In this document: one piece after another, positions 52,178 through 63,344 of the stretch | Position numbering within the stretch: position 1 is the first letter of the stretch | How the letters are laid out: the number at the start of each line of letters is the position of its first letter | NCBI GenBank assembly: GCA_036924085.1 | Contig: JAVGWX010000004.1 | Location: 14,845,454-14,909,453, forward strand | From: Ariolimax columbianus | Lineage: Eukaryota; Mollusca; Gastropoda; Stylommatophora; Arionidae | Length of the DNA: 64,000 nt | Direction of reading: 5' to 3' | Made by a program: the position numbers and the translations under genes | Notes under the pieces: model-generated | What the model was told of the DNA's origin: nothing | Databases searched by the model: none | What the model saw: only the letters and a program-made list of their open reading frames with translations

Positions 52178-55100
52178 AATACCTCTTCTTCTTCTTCTTC
52201 TTACGCTGTCAGACGTCGACTTTTATTTTTTCAAAAAAAGCAGCGGTCATCCTGAGGCTGTCGACACTGCCGTAGAGCTTGTCTAGTGTTGTCACAGGTG
52301 ATGGCCACATCTGCTCTCTCTGATCCTCGTTTGTCGGGCAGTTTTGCAGCAAATGTTCAGCGGTCATTTTCCCGGTACCACACGTGCATTCGTCGGTGCC
52401 ACCTATCTTCAATTTGTTGAATAGGTGGTACCTCAGTCTATTGTGGCCAGTGCAAAGTCTGAAGACCACGACCTGCTCTCTTCTGTTCAACTGGTAATAG
52501 GCATTGTTTTTTGTGTAGCCAGTATGTTCTGTTTCCCATTTGGTCATGCATCTAGCTCTAATAAGCCGTTTTGACTCTTCGTATGTCACACTGGTATCTG
52601 GTTGTGGTAGTCTTGCACCTTATTTTGCCAGTCTGTCTGCCTCCTCGTTGCCTTGGATGTTGCAGTGAGATGGAACCCACTGTACCACTACCCTTTTTGG
52701 TGCGAAATGCTGGTATAGTTGGCAGAGTACTGCTCTTAAATCATTGTTCAATATTTTTCTGGCTTTTTAGTGCTGTGACTACGACCAGGGCATCTGTAAG
52801 CAGGACTATATGACTTTCATTCCTTTTATCTGTCACCATTTCTTCCACTGCCGCCCTCAGTGCCTCTGCTCTAAAATTGCTTGTGTATTTTCCAGTTGCC
52901 AATGACAGTGTTATTTTCCTGCCATTTGGTAGGCTCAGGAATGCCCCTGCCCCTCCGTTCTGTGTTGTGTTTGTTACAAAGCCGTCAGTGTTTGCATGGG
53001 TCCATTCCATGCTCGGGTAGTTTTTCGTTATGTACCTCAGGGTTGTATCTCTTCTTTCTTTTTCAGTCTGGCAGTTTTTGTTTCCAATACCTGGTATATT
53101 TTCTACCACCTCTGGAAATATATGCTGCCTCCGGGTAGGTTTTCGTACAGTAGGGATGGGCTTTGGTGTTGTTAGTGCGTTCATAGGGTCTTCGTGCATC
53201 TTTGCTTTGGCTATCTCTGCAAAGTTTCTCCGCTTTAGTTTCCCATTTCCAAAATTGTTTAGTCTCTGGTGCATTGGATGGTCAGCCAGTCTTCTGAGTT
53301 TCTCTGCTTGCTGCTGGGCTCTGCAGTCTCTTCTGTCGGTCATGGATTGTAGTTTTGTAATCTTTTCAAGTTCTACAATTGGCGATGACTTCATGCCTCC
53401 TGTTATAACTCTCATGGCTTGGTTTTGGAGTTTGCTAATTTTATCGAAGTTCGCCTTTGCTGCAGTTGTCCATGCCGCAATGCCATACTTGAGGAATGGT
53501 CTCACTCTTCCAGTGTACAGTTTCTTTAGTATACTTTCGTCTGCTCCCCAGCTTGTTCCAGCAAGTTTCTTCATGATTGCCATTCCTTCTCTGGCTCTCA
53601 CTCGGTTTCTCTCGATCTGACTTTTCCATGTCATGCGCCGATCAAATGTGACTCCCAGGTAGTTTGGGTTGTCGTTTGGCTGCAGGTATTTGCCGTTAAG
53701 ACTTATTTTGGTGTTTTGGGGTTTGTTTGAAAGCGAGAATATCGTACATGTTGTTTTTTCCTCGTTTATTTTGACCAGCCATGAGTTCGCCCACTCTTCC
53801 GGCGATGTTAGGGCCTGCTGCATCCGATTACTTGCTATGGTGAGATTCTTTTCAGAGGTCCACATAGCCAGATCGTCTGCAAACATTGAGCTATGGACTC
53901 TTCTTGGTATATTCTCTGTTATGTTATTTATATACACCAGGAAGAGTGTGGGTGACAGGACTTCCCCTTGGGGTACTCCCTGCTCAAGTGTCACCTTTTT
54001 GCTCATCTGCCCTTGTACTTGAACTCTGGCTGTTCTGTTTTTGAGGTAGTGACTGATCCATTTGTACATTTTCCCACAAACTTCACTTCTTCTTAGTTTG
54101 ACTCTAAGTCCCTCTTTCCAGACTTTGTCAAATGCCTTTTCTAGGTCCACCCAAACCGCTACTGTGTGTTTTTGCTCCTGGTAGGCATCTTCTATTTCCT
54201 GGGCTATGAGGATGACCTGATCCTCAGTGGATTTGTGCTGTCTAAAGCCTGCTTGCTGTGGAATTAGTATGTGTTTTTCTTCCAGATGCCACATCAGTCT
54301 GGTGTTAATCATACGTTCCATCAGTTTGCCTACGCAGCTCAGTAAGCTGATAGGCCTGTATCCATTTGGATCTGTTTTGTCTTTTCCTTTCTTTGGTACT
54401 GGTACAAGTACTGCGTCTTTCCATGCCTGGGGTACAATACCCCTTTTCCAGCTTTGGTTCAGGACTGATAGTAGTTTCCTCTTTGCTGTTTGGCCCAGCC
54501 CCATCAGCATTTCGTTTGTTATCCCGTCTTTTCCGGGAGATTTCATTTTCTTTAACGTTCTCATGGCCTCTTCCATTTCATTCATCGTTAATTTTGCCAT
54601 CATATGCTCTTCTGGTGCCATATTGATGTTGTCGTGCCCCTTCACTAATGTATGTATGCCTATCTGCAGGGACATCTGGCATAATGTTCAATGGCATAAT
54701 GTTTTTTTCGAGTAAGCATGTTGTCACCCTGCTTGATTGTAATTTGTTTGTTTGATAGAGTTTCGTCATTCATGGCTCTGACTAACTTCCATAGTTTGTT
54801 CCTTTCTTTGTCTAAATTGAGGCTTTCTGTTTTGTTTTTCCAGCTTTCTCTTGTTGTTTGGTTTAGAGTGTATTTGTATTTCGCAGTGGTGGCTTTGAGG
54901 GCGATATTTGCCTCCCTAGATTGTTCTCTCTCTGCCATGTTCCTAGTATTTCAGACTTCGTCTTCCGCTTTCTGCAATTCATCATTCCAATAGGGCTTAT
55001 AATTTTTCCTTGCCCCTCTTGGGATGGTTTCAGTGGCAGCTTGCATTATTGCTTTGCTTAGGCTTTCCACCATGGGCTTCATTTTGTTATTCCGTGTGTT

Positions 55101-55591
55101 GATGGTTTCACACAGCCCATCTGTCAGGCTTGCAAATCTGTCCCAGTCGGCTCGTTTGTAATGCCAATGTGGGAGAGGTTTTGTTTCCTGTGGGCCTACT
55201 TCCATATCAACTTCTAGCCTAATTGGCCTGTGGTCGCTACCTGCCAATTGGTTTAGCACCTGGTGGTCCATTTTATGGTGAATGTCCACCGTGGAAAAGG
55301 CCAAAACTGGAGTAGAGGTGGTATGCCATGTTCTAGAATAGAAGCTAGGGCTATCCTCCAGCCTATTGATTAGATAGAGATTTGTGTCTATCTCCCAATC
55401 TTCCACTTCGTCACCTCGGCTGTCTGTGTCCGAGTATCCCCATGTCTCCGAGTGGCTGTTGAAGTCTCCAGCTACTATGCAGTTGGAGTCTTTGACTTCC
55501 ATACTCAAGAGCGACAGGTCTTTGTTTGGTGGTCGTTCCGTACAGGTTGAAGATGCGGATCTTCATCTCTTGAGCCATTATGACAACTCCT
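52178..55591 (-). mobile_element. LINE-alpha copy, 5'-truncated, nearly complete ORF
   Basis: The 3' tail at left is tcttcttcttcttcttacgc; the right end stops at the position equal to 42172 of the intact copy. acatttgtc occurs at 52169-52177 and 55592-55600 as the likely target duplication. It keeps much of the endonuclease (54951-55508; G-D-F-N-S-H-S-E and S-D-H-R present), RT (52741-54675; F-A-D-D present, with G-V-P-Q-G-E for the usual G-V-P-Q-G-G), RNase H and C-terminal part. Stops and frameshifts lie near 52620, 52745, 54690 and 54945. Closely similar to the intact copy, so not old. Confidence 0.95.
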
Positions 55592-55600
55592 ACATTTGTC

Positions 55601-56004
55601 TATAGATTTGTGACAAAAATATTACATGTGAGGGGCAGTAGAGTGTGTTTGTGTGTGGTTTGTCTGTATGTACATGTGGCGGTTTAAAAAAAAATACATT
55701 TGAAGGTGTGCACACTTATGGATGTGTTCGTGGCGTGTATGTGGTATGTATGTGTCGGTGTATGTGTAATCTGGGGAAGTATTGTTCATTTGTTAGGTTT
55801 ATTAGTGTTTGTATATGAAGATGTGTGAGCAGATATAAGTGTGTTGGTGCAGATATGAGTATGTATAGGTGTTGTATGAATGTGTAAATTTCTGCATACA
55901 ATCATTCAAAGATATACCAGTTAGAAAGACAGAAAAGCAATTGATAAACAACATCTACACAGCACAATTTACAAAACCACTTAGAAGCCAGCAGGAACAG
56001 TTAA
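55601..56004. other. G/T-rich unassigned DNA
   Basis: Rich in tgtgtgt/tgtatg runs on the plus strand (55625-55900). No gene was seen. Confidence 0.5.
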
Positions 56005-56235
56005 TAACAGCAGCAGAGTGGTAGAGTGGTAAAGGCAATGGTATGGGGTTCAGTCCCCAATATCAACACCCTCCAATCAACTCAGTTGGGTACCTGGTGT
56101 GTTGTTTGTAAAGGGAAAGCAGCGAGGAAGAGAACTGGCCACTTATGTCACAAACAGCTGAAGCCTAACACAATGAAGTCTCTAACACTTCATACTTGAC
56201 AGCAGTGTCTGCTAAGGGACTACCTTTACCTTTTT
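56005..56235 (+). mobile_element. SINE D copy (tRNA-headed)
   Basis: The head gtggtagagtggtaaaggca and the B-box-like ggggttcagtcccc lie at tRNA spacing. The body has cagcgaggaagagaactggc and aagtctctaacacttcatac. Best copy of this family in the window. Confidence 0.75.
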
Positions 56236-57169
56236 ACAAGCTTTTATTTAACTTGGCATGAAATGACCATTGTAACTGTTTATGTGGACTTTTGTTTCTC
56301 CTATTTTAACCAACTTCCCCATAACCTAGATAGCTGACATTTTGTATGGAGTCTCTATTAGTGCAACCTGTGAATCTATAAAATTTTGACAAATCTCGAC
56401 TAATCTGTCCTTAAATAAAGTACTTTCAAATTCAAAATGCAGAGCTAGACAACTATGTGGAAAAGTAAGACGAATTCATTGAGTTAGAAAATCATGAACC
56501 ACCGGAAGTAAACATTGGATGACATAGGTAAAGAAACTCCTGTACTCCCAAAAACGAATTCTTAGTATAAATAAAAACTTGTAATAAAAAAATTATTTTA
56601 ATATTTACTTATAAAAGAAGTAAATTGGACTAATATAATAGTGGCTGAAATACAAACAAGCTTAAAAAGTAGTTTGACATGAGAAAATTGACAGACATTA
56701 ACTGACCATTCAACCTTAATAAGTCTTTATCAAAGACTGAACAAGTGAGAACAGCAAAAAAGGAAATGGTCAACTAAGTTCAATGAATATATAAAGGAAA
56801 TCCTGAATAATTCAAATAATAAGTGTCTGCAATGTCTCTGTGCATTATTATCAATTGGCAATTAAGGAATGATGTAGATAGTAAACATTGATGTCACAAA
56901 TTACTAAAAAACAATACCCTATATGTACATGAACCTGATTTTTTGGGGACATATATAGAAAATGGAAACAAAATATTATCTTAATACTGGTTGATAAGAC
57001 GAAGATAGATATTATTAAATGCAATAGTTTATGTTTGCTAAAGATTATATTCTTAACAACAATATATAAATATAACTGTTCTAAAAATTATTAATATTGA
57101 AAATAAAAATGTTCCTAACATCTTTAGTCAGGGCCAACAAAACGAACATTCAGGAAAGTCTTATTTTCT
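56236..57169. other. Unassigned AT-rich DNA
   Basis: No gene was accepted (a short protein-like frame near 56470 was rejected). Confidence 0.4.
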
Positions 57170-57465
57170 CCAATGCTAAAGAAAAGGACACTGTGTTGTA
57201 GTTTACAGCAAAGCTCCAACACCTGTGCCTTTCGGCCCAACACATACGATTTTAACTGGCTTTTTTGGGGAACTGGGATTGCCTTCCCACTGCGATCCAT
57301 ATTCTCTTAGGCAGACTACACTTGTGTAAACTGCTTCCAAGGCCAATGCTTGGAGGCAGAATAGGGTCTGAGTCAGCTCTAGTTCCAATGACCCTGATGC
57401 AAGTAGCCAGTCATTAGTCACTGGCTGCTGTCAGCTCATTAGCTATGCTGCATCTGCGGCCGCAA
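57170..57465 (-). mobile_element. SINE B-related copy (second subfamily)
   Basis: On the minus strand the order follows SINE B: head with gatgcagcatagctaatgag, middle with gcagtttacacaagtgtagt, and core with V-C-V-G-P-K-G-T. It differs throughout and resembles the 26792-26862 fragment more than the main family. Confidence 0.75.
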
Positions 57466-57879
57466 ACAATGATTTAAGTTCTGTCACCATTTAAATAATT
57501 TTTTGAAAACAGGAAACATATCTGCTTATTTTGAAATCATGCTAATTATGTTTTGCAGCTAAAATTTGTATAATGGATTATAAGAAGAACAATAGAAAAA
57601 GTTGCTCAAATGATCTTCAGGAACTAAAAAAAGGAAGAAAAAGCAGGTAAATACAGTATCAATGACATTGTGACAAGATATTTTTTATTTAATAATCCAT
57701 AATTAGACATAGAAAATAAGCTATCTTTCAATGCTAAACACAATGTTTATTTCACCTGTTTTGTGTCAATGCTCTGACCAAAAGACTACTTTGACCTCAC
57801 ATAAAATTGAAACAATAATTAAACTTTAGGAACAGGTGACACAAATACAACATCAAATTATCAATAAGCTAATCTATTA
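57466..57879. other. Unassigned AT-rich DNA
   Basis: No gene or recognised repeat was seen. Confidence 0.4.
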
Positions 57880-58660
57880 TAACTTAACGTCTTTATACTG
57901 GTTTAGAAGACCCTGCAGAGTCTGTATACAACCAGTTACATTTACATCACCTTGCTCTAAAATCTATGCGCATCCAGTTTATTCTTAAACGCATTAACTG
58001 TCCCTGCCTCCACCACCTCCCCTGGCAATGCATTCCAAGCAGACACCACTCTCTGACTAAAAAAATATTTCCTAATATCTAACCTGGACCTCTCTTTAAT
58101 CAGCTTGTAGCTATGCCCTCGTGTTATTGTAGGTGGCTGTATTTTAAAAAACTTGTTATAGTCTAATTTATCGATTCCTCTGATCATCTTATAAACCTGT
58201 ATTAAGTCACCACGAATTCTTCTCTCTTCGAGACACTGTAGGCCCGTTTTTCTGAGTCGTTCCTCATAACTGTAATTCTGGAATCCAACTATCATCTTTG
58301 TCGCTCTTTTTTGTATTCTTTCTAGCATGTTTATGTCCCCTCTATGATAAGGACTCCACACCTGTACACAGTACTCCAATCTAGGTCTAACTAAAGCTTT
58401 ATACAGTTTGACGATCACTTCCTTGCTCCTATGTTTAATATTTCTTTTTATCATACCTAACATTGCATTTGCCTTTTTCACTGCTACCTTAACTTGCTCA
58501 CTCACCTTTCCTGTATGATCTATTATAACCCCTAGGTCCCTTTCCTTATCTATATTTCTAATATTGTTTTCTCCCATTCTGTATTTATGTTCCATATTGG
58601 ATCTACCCATGTGGATGACTGTACATTTATCTACATTAAACTCCATTTGCCAGCTTACAT
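57880..58660 (-). pseudogene. CR1-like LINE RT C-terminal fragment, open frame intact
   Basis: The 229-residue minus-strand frame (57957-58646) is the C-terminal third of a CR1-type reverse transcriptase: F-N-V-D-K-C-T-V-I-H-M-G, E-R-D-L-G-V-I-I-D, L-Y-K-A-L-V-R-P-R-L-E-Y-C-V-Q-V-W-S-P, L-E-R-I-Q-K-R-A-T-K-M-I, L-E-E-R-R-I-R-G-D-L-I, and F-F-S-Q-R-V-V-S-A-W-N-A-L-P. The catalytic FADD and endonuclease are absent, so it is a 5'-truncated insertion. The uninterrupted frame suggests it is fairly recent. A short 3' tail with aacttaacgtctttatactg matches 14121-14140. Confidence 0.92.
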
Positions 58661-59029
58661 TATGTTAACTATTGGAATAACTTACTGTTCTGATTTCAAT
58701 GTTTTCATTTCTATCCATCTGTTTCCTTATTTCTCGATCCTGAGCAAAAACATGCAGATGTTTGGAAGAGAAAAATTAAAAATTACAACAGTGAGACGAA
58801 TAACAGAATTCATAAGCAAATGTTAAACATTCTTAAAATAACTGAGTTCCAAGTTTCCTCTTTCTCACAGCTCTGCTCTAAGGACCAAATGTATTGTTAA
58901 GTTATCATTGTAGTGATCCAGTCATATAGTAGAATGTAGGCTGTTTACGACAGGCAATACAATAATTTCCTACTTTTGCTAGAATGTGTACAAAAATAGA
59001 TACATGGCTACCAAATATAAGCAACTAAC
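58661..59029. other. Intron-like AT-rich DNA
   Basis: Lies immediately 3' of the ADAM17 transmembrane exon on the minus strand. No further coding block was recognised. Confidence 0.4.
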
Positions 59030-59118
59030 CTTGCAGTATATGATGATGCATGCAGGAATCCACAGTACAAGGGAGAATACTATTACACATCCCACAACAT
59101 TGTTGCGGAAAAATTGTC
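59030..59118 (-). CDS. ADAM17: ADAM17/TACE-like metalloprotease, transmembrane exon
   Basis: 89-base minus-strand exon with acceptor ttgttatattttttcag at right and donor gttagt at left. It enters in phase 1 and leaves in phase 0. The peptide G-Q-F-F-R-N-N-V-V-G-C-V, then I-V-F-S-L-V-L-W-I-P-A-C-I-I-I-Y-C-K, is a membrane-spanning helix. Its V-F-S-L-x-x-W-I-P core and the preceding N-N-V-V-G match the transmembrane segment I remember for ADAM17, the sheddase that releases TNF, EGFR ligands and other ectodomains at the cell surface. The upstream exon at 62853-62931 joins in phase. The cytoplasmic-tail exons, to the left, were not identified with confidence. Family match is from memory. Confidence 0.75.
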
Positions 59119-59839
59119 CTGAAAAAATATAACAAAATGAAGATGAACTCTTCAAGAGACAAAAGACAAATGTCAGATGATAACTCAAGATGGATTAAAA
59201 ACTGAATTATCCTAAATGTAAACTGACTGTTCTTTCTTCTGTTATATTCTGTGGTGTCATCACCATCCTGATGTATGGTATTGAAATTTGGACTATTCTG
59301 CAGAGTGATTAGAAGAACATTAAAGTCTTCTACATGAGCAGCCAGAGGTTAATTCTTGATATCCACTAGTATGACCAGGCCATAAACAACGAAGTTACCT
59401 GATGGATAGGTCTTGACAGCATCTTCACCATGTTAAACCGCTGTCTGTCCATATTTGAATATGTGGGCCATTTTGGCAAGGGCATCCTGCCGATCAGCTC
59501 TCAATCATGGTCCCATCTTTGTGGTTGTGCCCCACGCAATACCTGGCTGGATCAAATCAGAACGACATCATCCTCACTGCATGGAGCCTGTGACAGTCAT
59601 TCATTATGTCCACGAATGGTGGCTCGACGGGACATTGCTGCCTAAGTGGACTACCTACCTACCTGCTATATTTTCCCTTAAACATAATCAAACAATCAAC
59701 TTGTTTAGGGGAAATTCTATCTATCTAATCTATCTAATCTGTCTAGTCTGTTTAGTCTAGTCTGTCTGTCAGTCAGTCGGTCTGTCTGTCTGTCTATTGT
59801 CTGATCCTGGTTTGCCTTTCAGTGTCAGGTATATAAGTG
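59119..59839. other. Intronic DNA with a TCTR microsatellite
   Basis: Within the intron between the two ADAM17 exons. 59715-59800 is a degenerate ctat/ctgt repeat. No other feature was seen. Confidence 0.6.
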
Positions 59840-60165
59840 ACATCTGGACAGCGCCTTAGTGTGCGCTTCGTATAAGGTGGAACTGGCTGCCTCGGATATT
59901 CCGTTAATTAATCTTTTGCGGCGTCGGCCTCTAGATCTGGTACCGCTGTGTTTAAATGTTAGAACCATCTGTGGGACACTGTTGTGTTTGTGTCGCAATA
60001 CGTGGCCAAACGACTGAATTTGATGTTTTCTAATGAAGTCTAGCGCTGATTTAGTGCCCATCTGTTTCCTGATCTCATTGTTTATAATTCTGTCCCACCT
60101 TGTCACATCTAGCATTCGCCTCAGGTATTTCATTTCTGTTATAACACCTTGTATGCCTTTATCTG
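59840..60165 (-). pseudogene. RTE-like LINE C-terminal remnant
   Basis: The minus strand reads M-K-Y-L-R-R-M-L-D-V-T-R-W-D-R-I, then N-E-I-R, S-F-G-H-V-L-R-H and G-T-R-S-R-G-R-R-R-K-R-L. The first motifs parallel the R-Y-L-R-K-A and D-K-I-R-N of the 10034-13140 element, and the last ones its C-terminal G-R-R-P-R-G-R-P. A separate family, truncated on both sides, with a SINE A immediately to its right. Confidence 0.75.
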
Positions 60166-60174
60166 AGTGATACT

Positions 60175-60434
60175 CCTTTTTTTTAAAAATTATTTTGCGT
60201 TCACCTTATTTCTCTATTCCCTAAGGCGATGTGCATTGCACTAAGGTTTTTATTTTGTGCATGTCGGCCCAGTGCATTCAACTTTGGCATGCATTTTATG
60301 TAAGGTTCTGCTTCCTCCTGCATTTTGTAAGGGTTTGCTTCTCCGGGGTAAAGGCCGATGCTGTGATGGGGATTGAACCCAGCATCTTCGGATTGTGAGC
60401 TGTGTCACTTAACCACTAGTCCACACTATCCCCA
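60175..60434 (-). mobile_element. SINE A copy
   Basis: agtgatact occurs at 60166-60174 and 60435-60443. Complete order of tail, core, body and head; the B box is changed to gggattgaaccc on the plus strand. Located in the ADAM17 intron. Confidence 0.94.
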
Positions 60435-60443
60435 AGTGATACT

Positions 60444-61359
60444 ACTATATTGATATATATATATTTATTTTTAATTTATGTCCTTATTGCCTTTCCACAG
60501 GTTTAATTTTTATTCATTTCTGGTGTTGTTCTGCATTATGGCATTCTATAACTGTTGACATGATTCATACCATTTTAACAATTTCTTGGAGGAAAGTTCA
60601 TAGTTTTTAGTCTGTGTTGTTCTTGTTTGTCCATCCTTAATAAAGGATTAATTAAAGTTTGCTATTGTTTTCATATAACAATTCTTCTAAACCTTGTTTA
60701 TATGAGTGTGAGTTTTACTGCAGAAAATCATGCAATTCAGTTTTCATCAATTTCACTGACACTCTTTGATGTATTGTTAATCATCTTTCACTTACCTAGT
60801 TGCTAATTTTTTTCCCATAACCTGCATTTTTAAAACCTGAATCCCATTTTTTTCATTACTACAAAAATGCCTACTTTAGTCTTATACCAAGTTACTTATC
60901 TCATACCGCCTCCGACCTCGCTTGTGCTACCTTTAAGAAAAATCGATTTATGTGTCACACAACTTTATTTATTGCTTCCTCTACTTCAGGGTTCTTCTAC
61001 AAGGCTTTATCTCTAATTTTCACTCAACGGCTAGCAAGTTATGCCCTAGGGAGTAACACATGTTAAAATGCCTCGAAACCAAGTGTGGATTTCAGCACAC
61101 GTATTGTATTGCTGATAACTATTCACATTTTCTCTAACGTGGATGCCCAGCAGTCCCAGCTTCTTTATCATTAACATCGCTTCTTAACAGTCAATTGTGC
61201 TTTGTTTTATCTGCACAGAAGAACATTCAACTTTGTAGTCTTTGACCTAACTCTCCAGTAGAACTGCTCCACTCCTAACGTTTACCGTGTACACATTTTA
61301 CACCAGTTGAGTCTTTCAACTGATCTTTGCAGTTGAAATATTATCAAATCTGCAAAACA
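60444..61359. other. Unassigned intronic DNA
   Basis: AT-rich. The right part (61140-61359) may be further decayed Penelope sequence; no clear motif. Confidence 0.4.
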
Positions 61360-61760
61360 CAGGTGACACTGTGGTCATGTTACGTAAAGATTACTACCAT
61401 CAGGAATGGACGTGGCAGCTGGTAAATTGTTTATTTCCACTAGAAAAGCTCAAATAATGCTACGATCTTTTAAAACAAATTTGTGCTACCATTGAAAACT
61501 GTATCACTGTCAACCACCAACCCAAATAGGCTTCTGCACTATGAATTTTCAACAGTTGCTTAGGGAGGCCTGCCTTTTATATGCTGCCTAAAATCCACAA
61601 GGATGATAATCCCAGTTGCCCCACTTTATATGCTTACTCCTGCCCTACTGAACATATATCAGACATCGTGATAGTATATTGTAACCGCTTGTTGAGAGTC
61701 TTCGCTTATTTTTGGAAATTACCATTCATGCATCAAACACATTTTCTTTCCTTCAACTGT
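61360..61760 (+). pseudogene. Penelope-like element RT remnant
   Basis: The plus strand reads G-D-T-V-V-M-L-R-K-D-Y-Y (near 61370; compare the D-K-G-x-x-V-V motif of Penelope RTs). After frameshifts and stops it gives the family hallmark M-L-P-K-I-H-K-D-D-N-P, followed by S-P-T-E-like S-C-P-T-E-H-I-S. It ends with K-L-P-F-M-H-Q-T-H-F-L. The catalytic Y-x-D-D region was not found and the element is broken. Located in the ADAM17 intron. Confidence 0.75.
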
Positions 61761-62526
61761 TTCCATACCATACATACTGTCTCTTTCTATTAGATGTTTG
61801 TGCCCTATATACTTCCATTTCTTATTCAGATGGTCTTCAAGCTCATGAGTTTTTTTTTCTCTCTCAATAAAAGAACAAACACTCCTGCCACTACATTTCC
61901 TCTCATCGAGTCCCACAACATAATCTAAACCATCATTAATAAGTGGTACAGTTTTAACTATATCGGTGGTGCAGTTTGAACTATATCAGTGGTGCAGTTA
62001 GAACTATATCAGTGAAATTTGTAAAAGTCTTGGTGACTTCTTCAGACAGCATCTCTACTAAATCTGTTGGGTAAATTGTATAACTGTATGCTGAGTCTAG
62101 TAACACTGTCAAACTCTCTTTTTCACCTTCATTGCCAGGGACGTGTTTGTTTGTAAGTTTATTTAGTTTATATAAGCCAGCTTGAACATTTAAAACTGTT
62201 ATCTCTCTTCACTATCGCTATTTTTTCTATTTTGTAAATATTTAGTAGATTTAGTTTTTTTTTCTTACTTTTTATCATAGTGCTTAACAGCAGTTTTTGT
62301 AAATATTATGTATTTCCTTCTATAAGCATTGTGTCATCTGCGCAACATGAAATAGTATTTATGAGTCCTTGTATTATGAAAAGGAATTGATTGATTGATG
62401 AATGACACATTATTTCGTCTATTTGAAACTAAATTAATGTGGGTTTTTTTCAAGATACAAACAATAAAAAAAAAAGAAATTACTTTTATCTTTGTGCATT
62501 AAACAAAATTATTCCTATCATATGAA
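61761..62526. other. Unassigned intronic DNA
   Basis: A roughly 24-base unit, gtggtgcagtttgaactata, occurs three times at 61945-62015. No gene was seen. Confidence 0.5.
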
Positions 62527-62539
62527 TTAAAGATAATAT

Positions 62540-62792
62540 TTTTTTTTTTTTTTCGTTCGCCTTATTTCTCTTATCCCCAAGGCAGTGTGCGTTGCACTGT
62601 GGTTTTTATTTTGCGCCTAGCAGCCCAGTGCATCCGACTTCAGCATGCATTTTATGTAAGGGTCTGCTTCCTCCTGCATTTTCTAAGGGTTTGCTTCCCC
62701 GGGGTAACGGCCAGTGCTGTGATGGGGATCGAACCCAGCACCTTCGGTTTGTGAGCCGTGCCACTTAACCACTAGGCCACGTGAGTCCCCTG
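62540..62792 (-). mobile_element. SINE A copy with 13-bp target duplication
   Basis: ttaaagataatat flanks it at 62527-62539 and 62793-62805. Full length and well preserved, with the B box gggatcgaaccc on the plus strand. It lies only 48 bases from the ADAM17 exon at 62853, on its intronic 3' side. Confidence 0.97.
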
Positions 62793-62852
62793 TTAAAGAT
62801 AATATAAAAAGGCACTAATCAAAAACAGACAATCTGATGCTTAAGTACTGAC

Positions 62853-62931
62853 CAATGGTATCTACGTCCAAGTCCTCCAAAATGTCAAATAGGCGTTCTA
62901 TTGTTGAAGCTGTGCTTGGTTTACAGACAGC
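62853..62931 (-). CDS. ADAM17: ADAM17/TACE-like metalloprotease, juxtamembrane (CANDIS) exon
   Basis: 79-base minus-strand exon with acceptor ccatttcacag at right and donor gtcagt at left. It enters in phase 0 and leaves in phase 1. The peptide A-V-C-K-P-S-T-A-S-T, then I-E-R-L-F-D-I-L-E-D-L-D-V-D-T-I, contains the last membrane-proximal Cys and an amphipathic I-E-R-x-x-D helix. In ADAM17 this position holds the CANDIS segment, which contacts substrate and membrane. Joined to 59030-59118 it gives D-T-I-G-Q-F-F-R-N-N without a break. The catalytic zinc-binding and membrane-proximal exons lie outside the window. Phase, splice sites and similarity agree; family identity is from memory. Confidence 0.75.
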
Positions 62932-63344
62932 CTGTGAAATGGTAAGGTCTAAAATGTATTACTTCTGGAACTTCAAATTATAAACCAGCTGTGGCATATA
63001 GAATTTTTTTTGGTATGATGTACATACTGTTTTAAAAAATTGATTTAACAGAAAAATGAGCGCAGTAAATTAAAAGAACCAAAAGAACAAAATGTTAAAT
63101 GTGTTCGATATTAAGGCGTTCTAAACACAGCAAACACAGAAACTGCATATATGTACTAAAAAAGGAAATGATAAAAATAACATGTCTTTTCAAAGAACAG
63201 AGCAATCTAAGATTAGATGTACACAGCATTAAAAGGACAGTTTCATTATTTCATTCTTGAGAACAAATTAAAATTCTTCCTTCTTTGTTTTGTAAAATTT
63301 TATTATCAGTTTAAGTTCATTTTCTGCAATTTTTTCATTTCATT
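62932..63344. other. Intron-like AT-rich DNA
   Basis: Upstream (minus strand) of the CANDIS exon. No gene or recognised repeat was seen. Confidence 0.4.

Noticed and set aside
56455..56520. Plus-strand protein-like stretch D-E-F-I-E-L-E-N-H-E-P-P-E-V-N-I-G
   Set aside because: Too short, bounded by stops in frame, and without splice signals.
61719..61916. Minus-strand 65-residue frame rich in charged residues
   Set aside because: Opposite to the Penelope remnant and without a recognised motif.
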